Positions 53,169 through 62,020 of a stretch of 64,000 nt of DNA are shown here, piece after piece (within the stretch, counting starts at the first letter, position 1; the number at the start of each line of letters is the position of its first letter). The notes below the pieces were generated by a model. It was not told where the DNA came from and did no database searches. It was given only the letters and a program-made list of their open reading frames with translations. The position numbers were made by a program, and so were the translations under genes. This DNA is from Paracoccus methylovorus. Lineage in GTDB: Bacteria; Pseudomonadota; Alphaproteobacteria; Rhodobacterales; Rhodobacteraceae. The stretch spans positions 1,488,001 to 1,552,000 of the forward strand of contig NZ_CP070368.1 of the NCBI RefSeq assembly GCF_016919705.1, read 5' to 3'.

Positions 53169-53957
53169 ATGCGCCACCAGGACGACCTGCCCCCCGTCAC
53201 CCCCACATCCGTCGAGGAAACCAGCCAGACACGCTTTGGCCCCCGCCCTGCATCCAAGGACTATCGCCGCGCTCCGGGGCCAGTGGAATCGCGCCGAATC
53301 CCGCCGCATGGCGATGTCTCGCCCGATGGCGGCCGCCCGTGGCCACGGCCCTCGCGCCGGGCGAAATGGCTGGTGCTGGGCGGCACAGGTCTGGCGGCCG
53401 CAGCGCTTACCGCGGGGACGGTGATCGCTGTGCGCCATGTGCTCGACCTCGTGTCCAATGACGAACCCTCACCCAACCGCGATCCCGTGCCGCCCCGGCC
53501 CGCCAATCCCCACAGCCTGCAGTCGCCCCCCCGCCAGCAGGAACCGGAAACTCCCACGCCACCCAAGACAAAGCCGCAGCCGACGTCTCGCCCCTCCCGG
53601 GACCTCCCACGCCAAAACATACTGCAAGAGGTTGAAGCCAACACGGCCAGCCTCACCAACGCCGTGGAAAATGTGATGCACACATTCACCGCCGCCTTGA
53701 CCGGCTTCCGCACCGTCGCGGGACAGGCCAGCACCATCGTGCAAGAATTCGGCGATGCTGCAGCCATGGTGCGCGACATTATCGACCGCAAACCCACGCG
53801 TCCTCAGCCTCCCAGCCGCTCGCAAGCGCCCTATCCCGACGACCGCCACGGCGCCCATATGCCAGACCTGCACGACGATCCGTTGCTGCATGACCCAATG
53901 GATGGCCCCGACCCCGGCGGCCCGGCCGACCACAACCCGCGCATACATCGCCTCTAA
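53169..53957 (+). CDS. Hypothetical single-TM, proline-rich protein
   Basis: 262 aa, family not recognised. One membrane helix at ~66-88 (KWLVLGGTGLAAAALTAGTV) separates a disordered basic N-terminus from a Pro-rich region (~95-150). A helical segment of ~50 residues (ILQEVEANTASLTNAVENVM...) that could be a coiled coil follows, then a His/Asp/Pro-rich end. No ribosome-binding site is strong. It stands between two terminators, as a single-gene unit. Confidence 0.6.
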   Translation: MRHQDDLPPVTPTSVEETSQTRFGPRPASKDYRRAPGPVESRRIPPHGDVSPDGGRPWPRPSRRAKWLVLGGTGLAAAALTAGTVIAVRHVLDLVSNDEPSPNRDPVPPRPANPHSLQSPPRQQEPETPTPPKTKPQPTSRPSRDLPRQNILQEVEANTASLTNAVENVMHTFTAALTGFRTVAGQASTIVQEFGDAAAMVRDIIDRKPTRPQPPSRSQAPYPDDRHGAHMPDLHDDPLLHDPMDGPDPGGPADHNPRIHRL

Positions 53958-54085
53958 ACCCGGATCTCCCTGTAAACAGGTGGCGCCAACAATATCCCAC
54001 CTGCACGACTTCTGCGTTGCCCAAATACCCATCCGCAACCACTCCACCGGCCCATCCGGGCCAATCCCATCCGGGCAGCGCAACG

Positions 54086-54111
54086 AAAAAGGCCGCCCCG
54101 ACGGGACGGCC
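54086..54111 (-). terminator. Terminator of tig
   Basis: On the minus strand GGCCGTCCC-GTC-GGGGCGGCC (9 bp, one T-G pair) is followed by TTTTT, 26 bases after the tig stop. Confidence 0.85.
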
Positions 54112-54136
54112 CTTATCCTTTGATCGAGGTGGCGGA

Positions 54137-55471
54137 TCAGAGCTGATCCAGCGCCTCGATGGCTTTTTCCAGCTCGTCCTTGGTCACGGTCTTCTCAGCA
54201 ACCTTGGCGCCTTCGACGATATGGTCCACGACCTTGTCTTCGAAGATCGGCGCGCGCAGTTGCTGCTGCGCCTGCGGATTCTGCTGGATGAACTCGAAGA
54301 AGGCGCGTTCCTGGCCCGGGAACTGGCGGGCCTGACGCATCACCGCCTGGGTCATCTCCTGGTCGGAAACGGTGATCTCGGCTTTTTGGCCGATTTCAGC
54401 CAGAAGCAGGCCCAAGCGAACGCGACGCTCGGCCAGCGACTTGTGCTCGTCGGTCGTCTCGATCTCACCATGGTTATGGCCGTGCTCTTCCGGGTGCTCT
54501 TCGTGCCACAGTTGATGCGCGATCTGATTCGCCTCGGCCTCGACCAGCGATTCGGGCAGATCGAACTTGACCAACTCGTCCAGCTTGTCCAGCAGCGCGC
54601 GCTTGAGCACCTGACGCGAGGCGCCATTATACTCGGCTTCCAGCCGCTCGCGGATCTGGCCCTTCAGCGCGTCCAGGCTTTCGGCACCGAATTTCTTGGC
54701 CAGTTCGTCGTCAATCTCGGCCGGCTTCGGCGCTTTCACCGCTTTGACGGTGGTTTCAAAGATCGCGTCCTTGCCCGCAAGCGTGGGGTGACCGTAATCC
54801 TCGGGGAACTTCACCTCGACCTTGACCTCGTCACCGGCCTTGGCGCCAACAAGCTGCTCCTCGAAACCGGGGATGAAGCTTTTCGAGCCCAGCACCAGCG
54901 GATAATCCTCGGCGGTGCCGCCTTCGAATGCCTCGCCGTCGACCATGCCCTTGAAGTCGATCACGATCTGATCGCCGTCCTTGGCTTTGGTGCCCTTTTT
55001 GCGGTCTTCAAAGTTCTGGACGTTCTTGGCAAGATTTTCCAGCGCCTCGGTCACCTGCTCTTCGCTGGCCTCGACCACCAGCCGCTCCAGTTCGACACCT
55101 GACAGATCGGTTTCCGGGATGGCCGGCAGCGCCTCGTAGGCGACGGTCACGACGACATCGTCACCCTCTTTCCAGGACTCGCCATTGACCATTTCGATCT
55201 TGGGCTGGACAGCGGGACGGTCGCCGGATTTTTCCAGATGGTTGCGCAGCGCGGTATCGATCGCCTCTTGCATGGCATCGCCCAGCACGCGTTGGCCGAA
55301 CTGCTTTTTCAGCAGCGCCATGGGCACCTTGCCCTTGCGGAAGCCCTTCATCTCGACTTCGGGCTGGGCCTCTTTCAGCTTCGCATCCACCTGCGCCGCC
55401 AGATCGGCCGCGGGCAGGGTGAACTCATAGCCCCGCTTCAGCCCTTCGTTCTGGGTTTCCTTGACCTGCAT
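54137..55471 (-). CDS. tig: Trigger factor
   Basis: A 444-aa ribosome-bound chaperone and prolyl isomerase. The ribosome-binding tail has [20 protein letters not shown] (GFRxGKxP motif, ~38-57); the FKBP domain spans ~150-240 ('[20 protein letters not shown]'); a helical C-terminal domain follows. A His-rich insert [18 protein letters not shown] lies in that domain. The start has GGAAG about 6 bases upstream. Confidence 0.96.
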   Translation of the reverse strand: MQVKETQNEGLKRGYEFTLPAADLAAQVDAKLKEAQPEVEMKGFRKGKVPMALLKKQFGQRVLGDAMQEAIDTALRNHLEKSGDRPAVQPKIEMVNGESWKEGDDVVVTVAYEALPAIPETDLSGVELERLVVEASEEQVTEALENLAKNVQNFEDRKKGTKAKDGDQIVIDFKGMVDGEAFEGGTAEDYPLVLGSKSFIPGFEEQLVGAKAGDEVKVEVKFPEDYGHPTLAGKDAIFETTVKAVKAPKPAEIDDELAKKFGAESLDALKGQIRERLEAEYNGASRQVLKRALLDKLDELVKFDLPESLVEAEANQIAHQLWHEEHPEEHGHNHGEIETTDEHKSLAERRVRLGLLLAEIGQKAEITVSDQEMTQAVMRQARQFPGQERAFFEFIQQNPQAQQQLRAPIFEDKVVDHIVEGAKVAEKTVTKDELEKAIEALDQL

Positions 55472-56195
55472 TTGTCTTCCTTCATCCACAAACCATCGCG
55501 CGGGCAGAGGCATTGCAGCCTCACCGACGCCCGAACCTGCCGTCCCGCGCCCCCGCCTGTTTCAGCGCGCTTGCTATGGGATTTCGCCCCCCATAGCAAG
55601 AACGAAGGCGGGATTCGTCACGTGGGACGCGCCTTTCACAGCCTGCTTTGCACAGCATCGCCAGCCCAGGCGTCCGATGCCCGCTTACCCTTCGGAAGCG
55701 AGAAGCGGCAGCCTTATCGCCCTTTGGTTGAAATGAACATTATAGTTTCATTTTCCTCAATGAGCCCGCCGGAACCCATGAGTTGCGATGAACTACGCTC
55801 GGCAATCTTTCGCTGATATACAATAACTTGCATCCGCAGGTTGTAGGTTCCGAAAAATCAAGGCACTGCCTTTATTAGGTCAGCAAATGCAACCTAACTT
55901 ATGGACATATTCCCTTTCTCGTCACAGGGGTGCATACAGACAACGTTCCGTAAGCGGTTGTTTGTTAACCTTGGTAAGCGTTATTTTGGTTGTTTGTTCA
56001 AACCTGACCGGGCGGGTGCCCAGACTTGTTCTCGCCCGGTTGTGAATCTGCAAAATCCCCTCGGATTTTCTCCTGCCATCGCCATTCGTTCATAGGCAAG
56101 AACTGGCCGAACTCGCGTCTGGCGATTCCTTTGCGCCTGCATCTTTCAGACAAATTATCTAAATTCAGTCTTTGATGCAGCTATATGCCACACGG
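55472..56195. other. A+T-richer non-coding stretch between tig and gltX
   Basis: 720 bases with no convincing gene. The second half (~55730-56160) is visibly A+T-richer than its surroundings. It contains several stem-loops: ACCGGGCG / CGCCCGGT around 56007-56041 and AAAATCC-CCTC-GGATTTT around 56052-56069, plus a TATACAAT -10-like word near 55818. A 64-codon frame at 55901 lacks a ribosome-binding site. A small RNA or a remnant of transferred DNA is possible. Confidence 0.45.
55570..55600. repeat. 11-bp hairpin upstream of tig
   Basis: CTTGCTATGGG / CCCATAGCAAG with a 9-base loop, about 100 bases before tig. No T tract on either side, so it may be a protein-binding site or a small repeat rather than a terminator. 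Confidence 0.5.
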
Positions 56196-56222
56196 AAAAG
56201 GCCGCCTCTTGGGCGGCCTTTT
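56196..56222. terminator. Bidirectional terminator near gltX
   Basis: An 11-bp stem AAAAGGCCGCC / GGCGGCCTTTT with loop TCTTG, 24 bases after the gltX stop (minus strand); symmetric, so it also works in the + direction. Confidence 0.85.
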
Positions 56223-56245
56223 CGCATCTTTCCCGCAGCCAAGGA

Positions 56246-57571
56246 TCAGTCGCGCGCGCGCACGACCTGCAACAGCGGCATGACCTCGGACATATCCGGC
56301 CCATGAGCCTGCCCGGTCAAAGCCTTGCGCAGCGGCATGAACAGCCCCTTGCCCTTGCGTCCGGTCGCCTCCTTGACCTTGGCGGTAAACTCACCCCATG
56401 TCGCATCGGTATAGGGTGGAGGCGGCAACAGCTTCATTGCCTGTGCGATGAACTCGGCATCCTCGGGCTCGATCTGCGGCTCCGCACCATTCGCGAAGAT
56501 CTGCCACCAATCGGCCAGGTCATCCAGCTTGGTGATGTTTTGCGAGGCGACGCGCCAGAACCGCTCGGCCAGTTCGTCGGGCACACCAAGCGCGGCGATA
56601 CGATCCTTGACCGCCGCAAACGGCCGCGACTGGTTGGCCTCTCGCGTCAGGGGCCACAGATCCTCGGCGTCGAACTTGGTGGGCGAGGCACCGAATTGCG
56701 ACAGATCGAAGCCCTCGGCCAGTTCGTCCAGCGACATCTTCAACTCAACCGGCTGCGACGAGCCCAGCCGCACCATCAGGGACAAAAGCGCCTGCGGCTC
56801 GACTCCGCTTTCGCGCAGATCCCGGATCGACAGGGTGCCAAGACGCTTGGAAAGCTCTTCGCCCTTAGCGCCCGTCAGAAGGCTGTGGTGGGCGAAAGCC
56901 GGCGGCTTGGCCCCCAGCGCGCGGATGATCTGGATCTGCGTCGCTGTATTGGTCACATGATCGGCGCCGCGCACGATATGGGTCACGCCCATGTCGGCGT
57001 CATCGACGGAACTGGCAAAGGTATACAGCACCTGCCCGTCGGCGCGGATCAGCACCGGGTCCGAAACGCTGGCCGCATCGATGGAGATATCGCCAAGGAT
57101 TCCATCGGACCACTCGATCCGCTCCTGATCCAGTAGGAAACGCCAGTAGCCGGCCCGACCCTCGGCGCGCAGCTTGTCCTTTTCCTCGGCAGAGAGCTTC
57201 AGGCCAGCGCGGTCATAGACCGGCGGCTTGCCCATGTTCAGTTGCTTCTTGCGCTTGAGGTCCAACTCGGTCGGGGTTTCGAAGACCTCGTAAAGCCGGT
57301 TCGCGGCGCGCAGTCCGTCGGCCGCTTCGGCATAGCGGTCCAGCCGGTCCGACTGCCGCTCGATCCGGTCCCAGGTCAGGCCCAGCCACTCCAGGTCGCG
57401 CTGGATGCCGTCGGCATATTCCTGCTTCGACCGCTCGCGGTCGGTATCGTCCAGCCGCAGGATGAAGGTGCCGCCCGCCTTGCGCGCGATCAGATAGTTC
57501 ATCAGCGCCGTGCGAAGGTTGCCGACATGGATATGGCCGGTGGGCGAAGGGGCGAAACGGGTGATGGTCAT
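56246..57571 (-). CDS. gltX: Glutamyl-tRNA synthetase
   Basis: A 441-aa class I synthetase. N-terminal motif PSPTGHIHVGNLRTALMNYL (HIGH-like) and the second ATP motif ELSKRLGT (~240) are intact. Many alphaproteobacteria have two gltX copies, and this shorter one, lacking the four-Cys zinc motif near residue 100, may be the paralogue usually called gltX2. A GluQ/Asn-specific role is not decided by the sequence. Confidence 0.93.
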   Translation of the reverse strand: MTITRFAPSPTGHIHVGNLRTALMNYLIARKAGGTFILRLDDTDRERSKQEYADGIQRDLEWLGLTWDRIERQSDRLDRYAEAADGLRAANRLYEVFETPTELDLKRKKQLNMGKPPVYDRAGLKLSAEEKDKLRAEGRAGYWRFLLDQERIEWSDGILGDISIDAASVSDPVLIRADGQVLYTFASSVDDADMGVTHIVRGADHVTNTATQIQIIRALGAKPPAFAHHSLLTGAKGEELSKRLGTLSIRDLRESGVEPQALLSLMVRLGSSQPVELKMSLDELAEGFDLSQFGASPTKFDAEDLWPLTREANQSRPFAAVKDRIAALGVPDELAERFWRVASQNITKLDDLADWWQIFANGAEPQIEPEDAEFIAQAMKLLPPPPYTDATWGEFTAKVKEATGRKGKGLFMPLRKALTGQAHGPDMSEVMPLLQVVRARD

Positions 57572-57647
57572 GGAAGTTCTCCTGTCGGCTTCGCTCTTTC
57601 ACAAACGGCGGTTTTTGTCCATATCGGGACCAAAGCGAGGATTGCCG

Positions 57648-58055
57648 ATGTTTGACTGGAAGAATGCGGAGGCGCCGGACGCGGCGTTGATCGAGGAACT
57701 GGCACGCGAGGCCATCGCCGGTCTGCCGCCGGAATTCGCCGGCCCCGCCGCGCAGGTCGTCCTGCGGGTCGAGGATTTTGCCAGCGAGGAATTCCTTGAC
57801 GAACTGGAAATCGACGACCCGCTGGAGCTGACCGGGCTTTATGACGGCGTGCCGATGACCGAGAAATCGACCAGCGACCCGCAACATTTTCCCGATACGG
57901 TCTGGCTGTTCCGCCGCGCCATCCTGGACGAATGGGCCAGCCGTGGCGACGTGTCCCTAGGCGCACTGGTTGCCCATGTCGTGGTACATGAATTCGCCCA
58001 TCATTTCGGCTGGTCCGACGACGATATTGCAGCCATCGATCGCTGGTGGGAATGA
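57648..58055 (+). CDS. Minimal zincin-type metallopeptidase-family protein (DUF1025)
   Basis: A 135-aa protein with the zinc motif HEFAHHFGWSDDDI at the C-terminus (HExxH) and conserved 'VVLRVEDFASEEFLDELEI' and 'LTGLYDGVPMTEKS' earlier. The family is short and its substrate unknown. The start was chosen at MFDWKNAE. The stop overlaps the next gene start (ATGA). Confidence 0.88.
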   Translation: MFDWKNAEAPDAALIEELAREAIAGLPPEFAGPAAQVVLRVEDFASEEFLDELEIDDPLELTGLYDGVPMTEKSTSDPQHFPDTVWLFRRAILDEWASRGDVSLGALVAHVVVHEFAHHFGWSDDDIAAIDRWWE

Positions 58056-59014
58056 TGGATCAGGCGCCGATCCTGACCATAACGCTGAACCCGGCGCTGG
58101 ACCTTACCACCGCCTGCACCCGTGTGGTGCCCGACATCAAGCTGCGTTGCGAAGCGCCGCGTTTCGATCCCGGCGGCGGCGGCATCAACGTCAGCCGGGC
58201 GATCCGTGCCATGGGCGGGGAAAGCACGGCGCTGGTCGCCCTTGGCGGCGCAACCGGCCAGCGCATCTGCGAACTGCTGGCCGAAACGGGAATTCCGCTC
58301 CAGACGCTGCCTGCCCCGGGCGAGACACGGCAGTCCGTGACCGTGGACGACCAGACCATCCGCCAGCAATACCGTTTCGTCATGCCCGGCCCTGAATGGT
58401 CCAAGACCGATGTTCAGGCTGCGCTGGAGGCTACCGCCGATGCCGCCGCGCCCGGCGCGCTGGTGGTGCTGTCCGGCTCCAGCCCGCCGGGGGTGCCTGC
58501 CTGCTTTGCCGCCATGCTGGCTGACCGGCTGCGCGGAACCGGAGCGCGGCTGATCGTGGACACCTCGGGTCCGGCGCTGGCCGAGGTCGCCGCCGCCACC
58601 GACCGCCGCGTCGAAATCCTGCGCATGGACGACGAAGAGGCCGAAGGGCTGGCCGGCCGCCCCCTGCCCTATCGCGCCGATACGGCGGCTTTCGCCGCGG
58701 GGCTGGTCGCCTCGGGCGCTGCGCATGGAGTGATCGTGGCGCGCGGGCGCGACGGCAATATCATCGCCACAGACGATGGCATCTGGCATGCCGAGGCCGC
58801 GCGGGTGCAGATTGTCAGCAAGGTCGGCGCAGGCGACAGCTTTCTTGCGGGGTTCACGCTGGGCCATGCGCGTGACTGGCCGGTGGCCGATGCACTGGGG
58901 CTGGCAGCCGCAGCAGCCTCGGCCACGGTGCAGACCCCTGCGACAGAACTCTGCCACGGCCCGGATGTCGAGCGGCTGTTCGCCGCCCGCATGGTGACGC
59001 GGATGCAGGCTTAG
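58052..59014 (+). CDS. PfkB-family hexose/phosphosugar kinase (1-phosphofructokinase type)
   Basis: A 320-aa ribokinase-fold sugar kinase. 'LTITLNPALDLTT' and 'FDPGGGGINVSRAIRAMGG' bind the sugar phosphate, and VGAGDSFLAGFTLG is the PfkB ATP/catalytic motif with the Asp base. It is close to 1-phosphofructokinase (FruK) and Pfk-2; with no fru operon nearby, the substrate may be fructose-6-phosphate or tagatose-6-phosphate. It is coupled to the zincin gene. Confidence 0.88.
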   Translation: MMDQAPILTITLNPALDLTTACTRVVPDIKLRCEAPRFDPGGGGINVSRAIRAMGGESTALVALGGATGQRICELLAETGIPLQTLPAPGETRQSVTVDDQTIRQQYRFVMPGPEWSKTDVQAALEATADAAAPGALVVLSGSSPPGVPACFAAMLADRLRGTGARLIVDTSGPALAEVAAATDRRVEILRMDDEEAEGLAGRPLPYRADTAAFAAGLVASGAAHGVIVARGRDGNIIATDDGIWHAEAARVQIVSKVGAGDSFLAGFTLGHARDWPVADALGLAAAAASATVQTPATELCHGPDVERLFAARMVTRMQA

Positions 59015-59529
59015 TCGCGCCCGTCCATCCGCACGAAATCCAAGACGCTGCCCTGAGCCTGCCCCACGGCTGACCAATCACCGATCTGGAAATCGACGAC
59101 CAGAGTCGCCGCCGTCGGATAACGGCGGAAATCCGGGTCCAGCGGCACGCGCGCCGGCAACATGGCCGCAAAGGCGGCGATACCGGGGTTGTGCCCGATC
59201 ATCATCACCGTCGGGGCCGAGGCGCTGCGCAGGATCTCCAGCATCTTCTCGGGGCCGGCCTGGTAAAGCGCCGCCTCGTAACGGATATGCGGCCGCACCT
59301 CTAGGGGGGCCATGGCGATACGCTCCCAGGTTTCGCGCGTGCGCTCCGAGGTCGAGCACAGCACCTCTTCGGGCTCATAGCCGCGGCTGGCCAGCCAATC
59401 GCCCAGTTCGCGTGCCGAACGGCGGCCGCGCGCATTCAGCGGGCGGGCGTGATCGTCCTGCGCCGGGTCGTCCCAGGACGATTTGGCATGACGGGTCAGA
59501 ATCAGACGGCAGTGTCCGAGTGGGGTCAT
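59011..59529 (-). CDS. SixA-type phosphohistidine phosphatase
   Basis: A 172-aa histidine phosphatase. The catalytic block is LILTRHAKSSWDD (RHG variant RHAK, usual in SixA), the second is IGHNPGIAAFA, and 'STSERTRETWERI' gives the Arg pocket. It removes phosphate from phosphohistidine, for example on two-component or PTS proteins. It is convergent with the kinase gene, overlapping by 4 bases. Confidence 0.88.
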   Translation of the reverse strand: MTPLGHCRLILTRHAKSSWDDPAQDDHARPLNARGRRSARELGDWLASRGYEPEEVLCSTSERTRETWERIAMAPLEVRPHIRYEAALYQAGPEKMLEILRSASAPTVMMIGHNPGIAAFAAMLPARVPLDPDFRRYPTAATLVVDFQIGDWSAVGQAQGSVLDFVRMDGRD

Positions 59530-59638
59530 AGAATTGCCTTTTCGGCCATGCGGTTAAATTGAGGCGGCGTCGCCGAGCCTGCCATAGCTTCTGGCGCGCG
59601 GGCAAGTCTTCTCTTTGTGGCGGGATGTCGCGCGCATC

Positions 59639-60553
59639 TCAAAGCCCGCTGTCACCCTGACGCAGGCCGCGCGGCTTGACCCGCGGATCGGTCGAGCGGA
59701 TCAGCGATCCCGCGCCATGTTCGGTAAAAAGCTCCAACAGGCACGCGTTAGGCACCCGCCCGTCCAAGATCACGACCGCGCGCACGCCTTCGTCCAGCGC
59801 CTTCAGCGCGGTTTCGGTCTTGGGGATCATGCCCCCGGCGATGGTGCCATCGGCGATCATCGCGCGGACCTGATCGGGGTGGATCTGGGTCAGCACCTCG
59901 CCCGATCCGCCCTTCACGCCCGACACGTCGGTCAACAGCAGCAACCGGTCGGCCCTGAGCGCACCGGCAATTGCGCCCGCAGCGGTATCACCGTTGACGT
60001 TGAAGGTCTCGTTATCCTCCATCCCGGTGGCGACCGGGGCGATGACCGGGATCAGCCCGGCGTTATAGAGGTCGCGGATGATCTGCACGTTCATCTCGAC
60101 CGGGCGGCCGACGAAGCCCAGTTCGGGATCGTCCGGTTCACAGACCATCAGGTCGTCGTCCTTGCCCGAAATGCCCACGGCGCGCCCGCCGGCGTCGTTG
60201 ATCGCCTGCACGATCCGCTTGTTGACAAGGCCCGACAGCACCATCTCGACCACCTCGACGGTTTCGCGGGTGGTGACGCGCTTGCCACGAACGAAGCGGC
60301 TTTCGATGCCCAGCTTACCCAGCAGGTCGTTGATCATCGGGCCGCCGCCATGGCAAACTACCGGATGGATGCCGACCTGCTTCATCAGCACGATATCGCG
60401 GGCGAATTCGGCCATGGCATCGTCGTCGCCCATGGCATTGCCGCCGAATTTCACCACCACGACCGCCCCGGAGTAACGCTGCATATAAGGCAGGGCTTCC
60501 GAGAGGGTGCGGGCGGTGGCAATCCAGTCACGGTTCATTTTCTGCTTTCTCAT
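59639..60553 (-). CDS. argB: Acetylglutamate kinase
   Basis: A 304-aa amino-acid kinase for step two of arginine synthesis. '[13 protein letters not shown]' holds the catalytic Lys, '[20 protein letters not shown]' binds N-acetylglutamate, and 'GIPVIAPVA'-type sequence is [11 protein letters not shown]. The length and end suggest the arginine-inhibitable form. Starts at 60553 (AGGGG site) and 60538 are both possible. Confidence 0.96.
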   Translation of the reverse strand: MRKQKMNRDWIATARTLSEALPYMQRYSGAVVVVKFGGNAMGDDDAMAEFARDIVLMKQVGIHPVVCHGGGPMINDLLGKLGIESRFVRGKRVTTRETVEVVEMVLSGLVNKRIVQAINDAGGRAVGISGKDDDLMVCEPDDPELGFVGRPVEMNVQIIRDLYNAGLIPVIAPVATGMEDNETFNVNGDTAAGAIAGALRADRLLLLTDVSGVKGGSGEVLTQIHPDQVRAMIADGTIAGGMIPKTETALKALDEGVRAVVILDGRVPNACLLELFTEHGAGSLIRSTDPRVKPRGLRQGDSGL

Positions 60554-60614
60554 CAGAAGCCCCTGTTCGTCGCGCCCGACCCTAGGACGCGGGCGCTAAT
60601 CAGTCCAGACCGCC

Positions 60615-61265
60615 TTAGCCGAGACTGGCGATGATGGCGCGCAGGGTGGCAATGCCCTGTCCTTTTTCCGAACTTGTAATCACCAGCTCGGGATAGGCGG
60701 CGGGGTGCTTTTGCAGCGCCTCCCGCACCTGTTCGACCGTGTCGGCCATGGCTTGGGAACCGATCTTGTCGGCCTTGGTCAGCACGACCTGAAAAGGCAC
60801 GGCCGAGCGGTCCAGCAGCCGCATGATCTCGTGATCCACGTCCTTCACGCCGTGGCGCGAATCGATCAGGGTAAAGGCGCGGCGCAGCGTCGGCCGGCCA
60901 GCCAGGTAGTTTTTCAAAAGCGCCTGCCATTTCGCCACCACCGCAACCGGCGCCTTGGCAAAACCATAACCCGGCAGGTCGACGAGGTAGGCGCGCTCGC
61001 CCAGTTCGAAATAGTTGATCTCTTGCGTGCGGCCCGGCGTATTCGAGGCCCGCGCCAGCCCTTTGCGCCCTGTAAGCGCATTGATAAGGCTAGATTTTCC
61101 TGCATTCGAGCGCCCGGCAAAGCAAACCTCCGGCCGGTCGGCGGGCGGCAACCCGTCCATGGCCACCACGCCTTTCAGGAAATCCACCGGGCCTGCGAAA
61201 AGCAGGCGCGCGGCCTCGGCGATTTCGGCTTCAGGCTCGGGGGCAAGTGGGAATGCGACTTTCAT
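60615..61265 (-). CDS. engB: Ribosome biogenesis GTPase YihA/YsxC/EngB
   Basis: A 216-aa GTPase needed for 50S assembly and cell division. G1 GRSNAGKSSLIN (~51), G2 'NTPGRTQEINYF', G3 DLPGYGFAK, G4 TKADKI, G5 TSSEKGQG are all present. It is coupled to the MOSC gene by ATGA and precedes argB. Confidence 0.96.
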   Translation of the reverse strand: MKVAFPLAPEPEAEIAEAARLLFAGPVDFLKGVVAMDGLPPADRPEVCFAGRSNAGKSSLINALTGRKGLARASNTPGRTQEINYFELGERAYLVDLPGYGFAKAPVAVVAKWQALLKNYLAGRPTLRRAFTLIDSRHGVKDVDHEIMRLLDRSAVPFQVVLTKADKIGSQAMADTVEQVREALQKHPAAYPELVITSSEKGQGIATLRAIIASLG

Positions 61266-62020
61266 GCGAGCACCTCGTCACCTAATGCGATTTCACCGCC
61301 GGACACCACCTCGGCATAAATGCCGAAGTTGCGGTGGCCGAATTGCGCCTCAAGTGCCTTGGGCATGTCAATGTCGATGCGGCCGGTAACCGTGTCAGCA
61401 CTTGTCGCCGGGCAACGACCGATGGATTCGGTCACGCGCAATTCGACCGCGCCCACGGTCAGGATACGACCGATGAGATCACGTTCGGCATAAGGCTCCC
61501 AACCGTCCAGCCAGATGTTTCCCCGCCAGCGTTCGATCCCAAGGGGCTTGCCAAGCCGCCCTTCAAGATCGGCAAGGCTCGACAAGGACAGGATCGAGAC
61601 CCAAGGCTGGCTCACGTCGGTCCAGCCGGTCGGTCCCTGAACCAGCCGGGTCGGGGCAGGTTTGTCGGCGGACCACAGCGGGCGCAGCCAGTCGACCAGA
61701 CGCGCACCTTCGGTCGCGGGATCAAAGTCAAGATCGGGCAGATCGGGATGAGTCAGACAGATGCGCCCGTCAGCCATCCCATCACCCCAACCGCCCTGCA
61801 CGGCCTGCAGCCCGGCCGAGGCCGCGCCCCGAAGAAAGCAGGATTTCGGCAGCCAACGTTGCGGTATCTCGCCCGCATGCCGCTCACCCATCTCGGTCAG
61901 AAGTGCCCAGAGCCGGTCGCCCGGCAAGCGCCGCGCCGCATCCAACCGGGTGCGGCGCAGATCCTCGCCCCCGATCGCCTTGATCGGGTACCGGCGTATC
62001 CGGGCGACGCGGGCGGTCAT
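61262..62020 (-). CDS. MOSC-domain protein
   Basis: A 252-aa protein with an N-terminal beta-barrel MOSC-N part ('RYPIKAIGGEDLRR') and a MOSC domain with the presumed sulfur or molybdenum ligand Cys in SIGRCPATSADT. Related to YcbX and mARC N-reductases. Coupled to yidC and engB by 4-base overlaps on both sides. Confidence 0.88.
   Translation of the reverse strand: MTARVARIRRYPIKAIGGEDLRRTRLDAARRLPGDRLWALLTEMGERHAGEIPQRWLPKSCFLRGAASAGLQAVQGGWGDGMADGRICLTHPDLPDLDFDPATEGARLVDWLRPLWSADKPAPTRLVQGPTGWTDVSQPWVSILSLSSLADLEGRLGKPLGIERWRGNIWLDGWEPYAERDLIGRILTVGAVELRVTESIGRCPATSADTVTGRIDIDMPKALEAQFGHRNFGIYAEVVSGGEIALGDEVLA

Noticed and set aside
55901..56095. A 64-codon gene in the A+T-rich gap
   Set aside because: No ribosome-binding site, odd composition and no recognisable domain.
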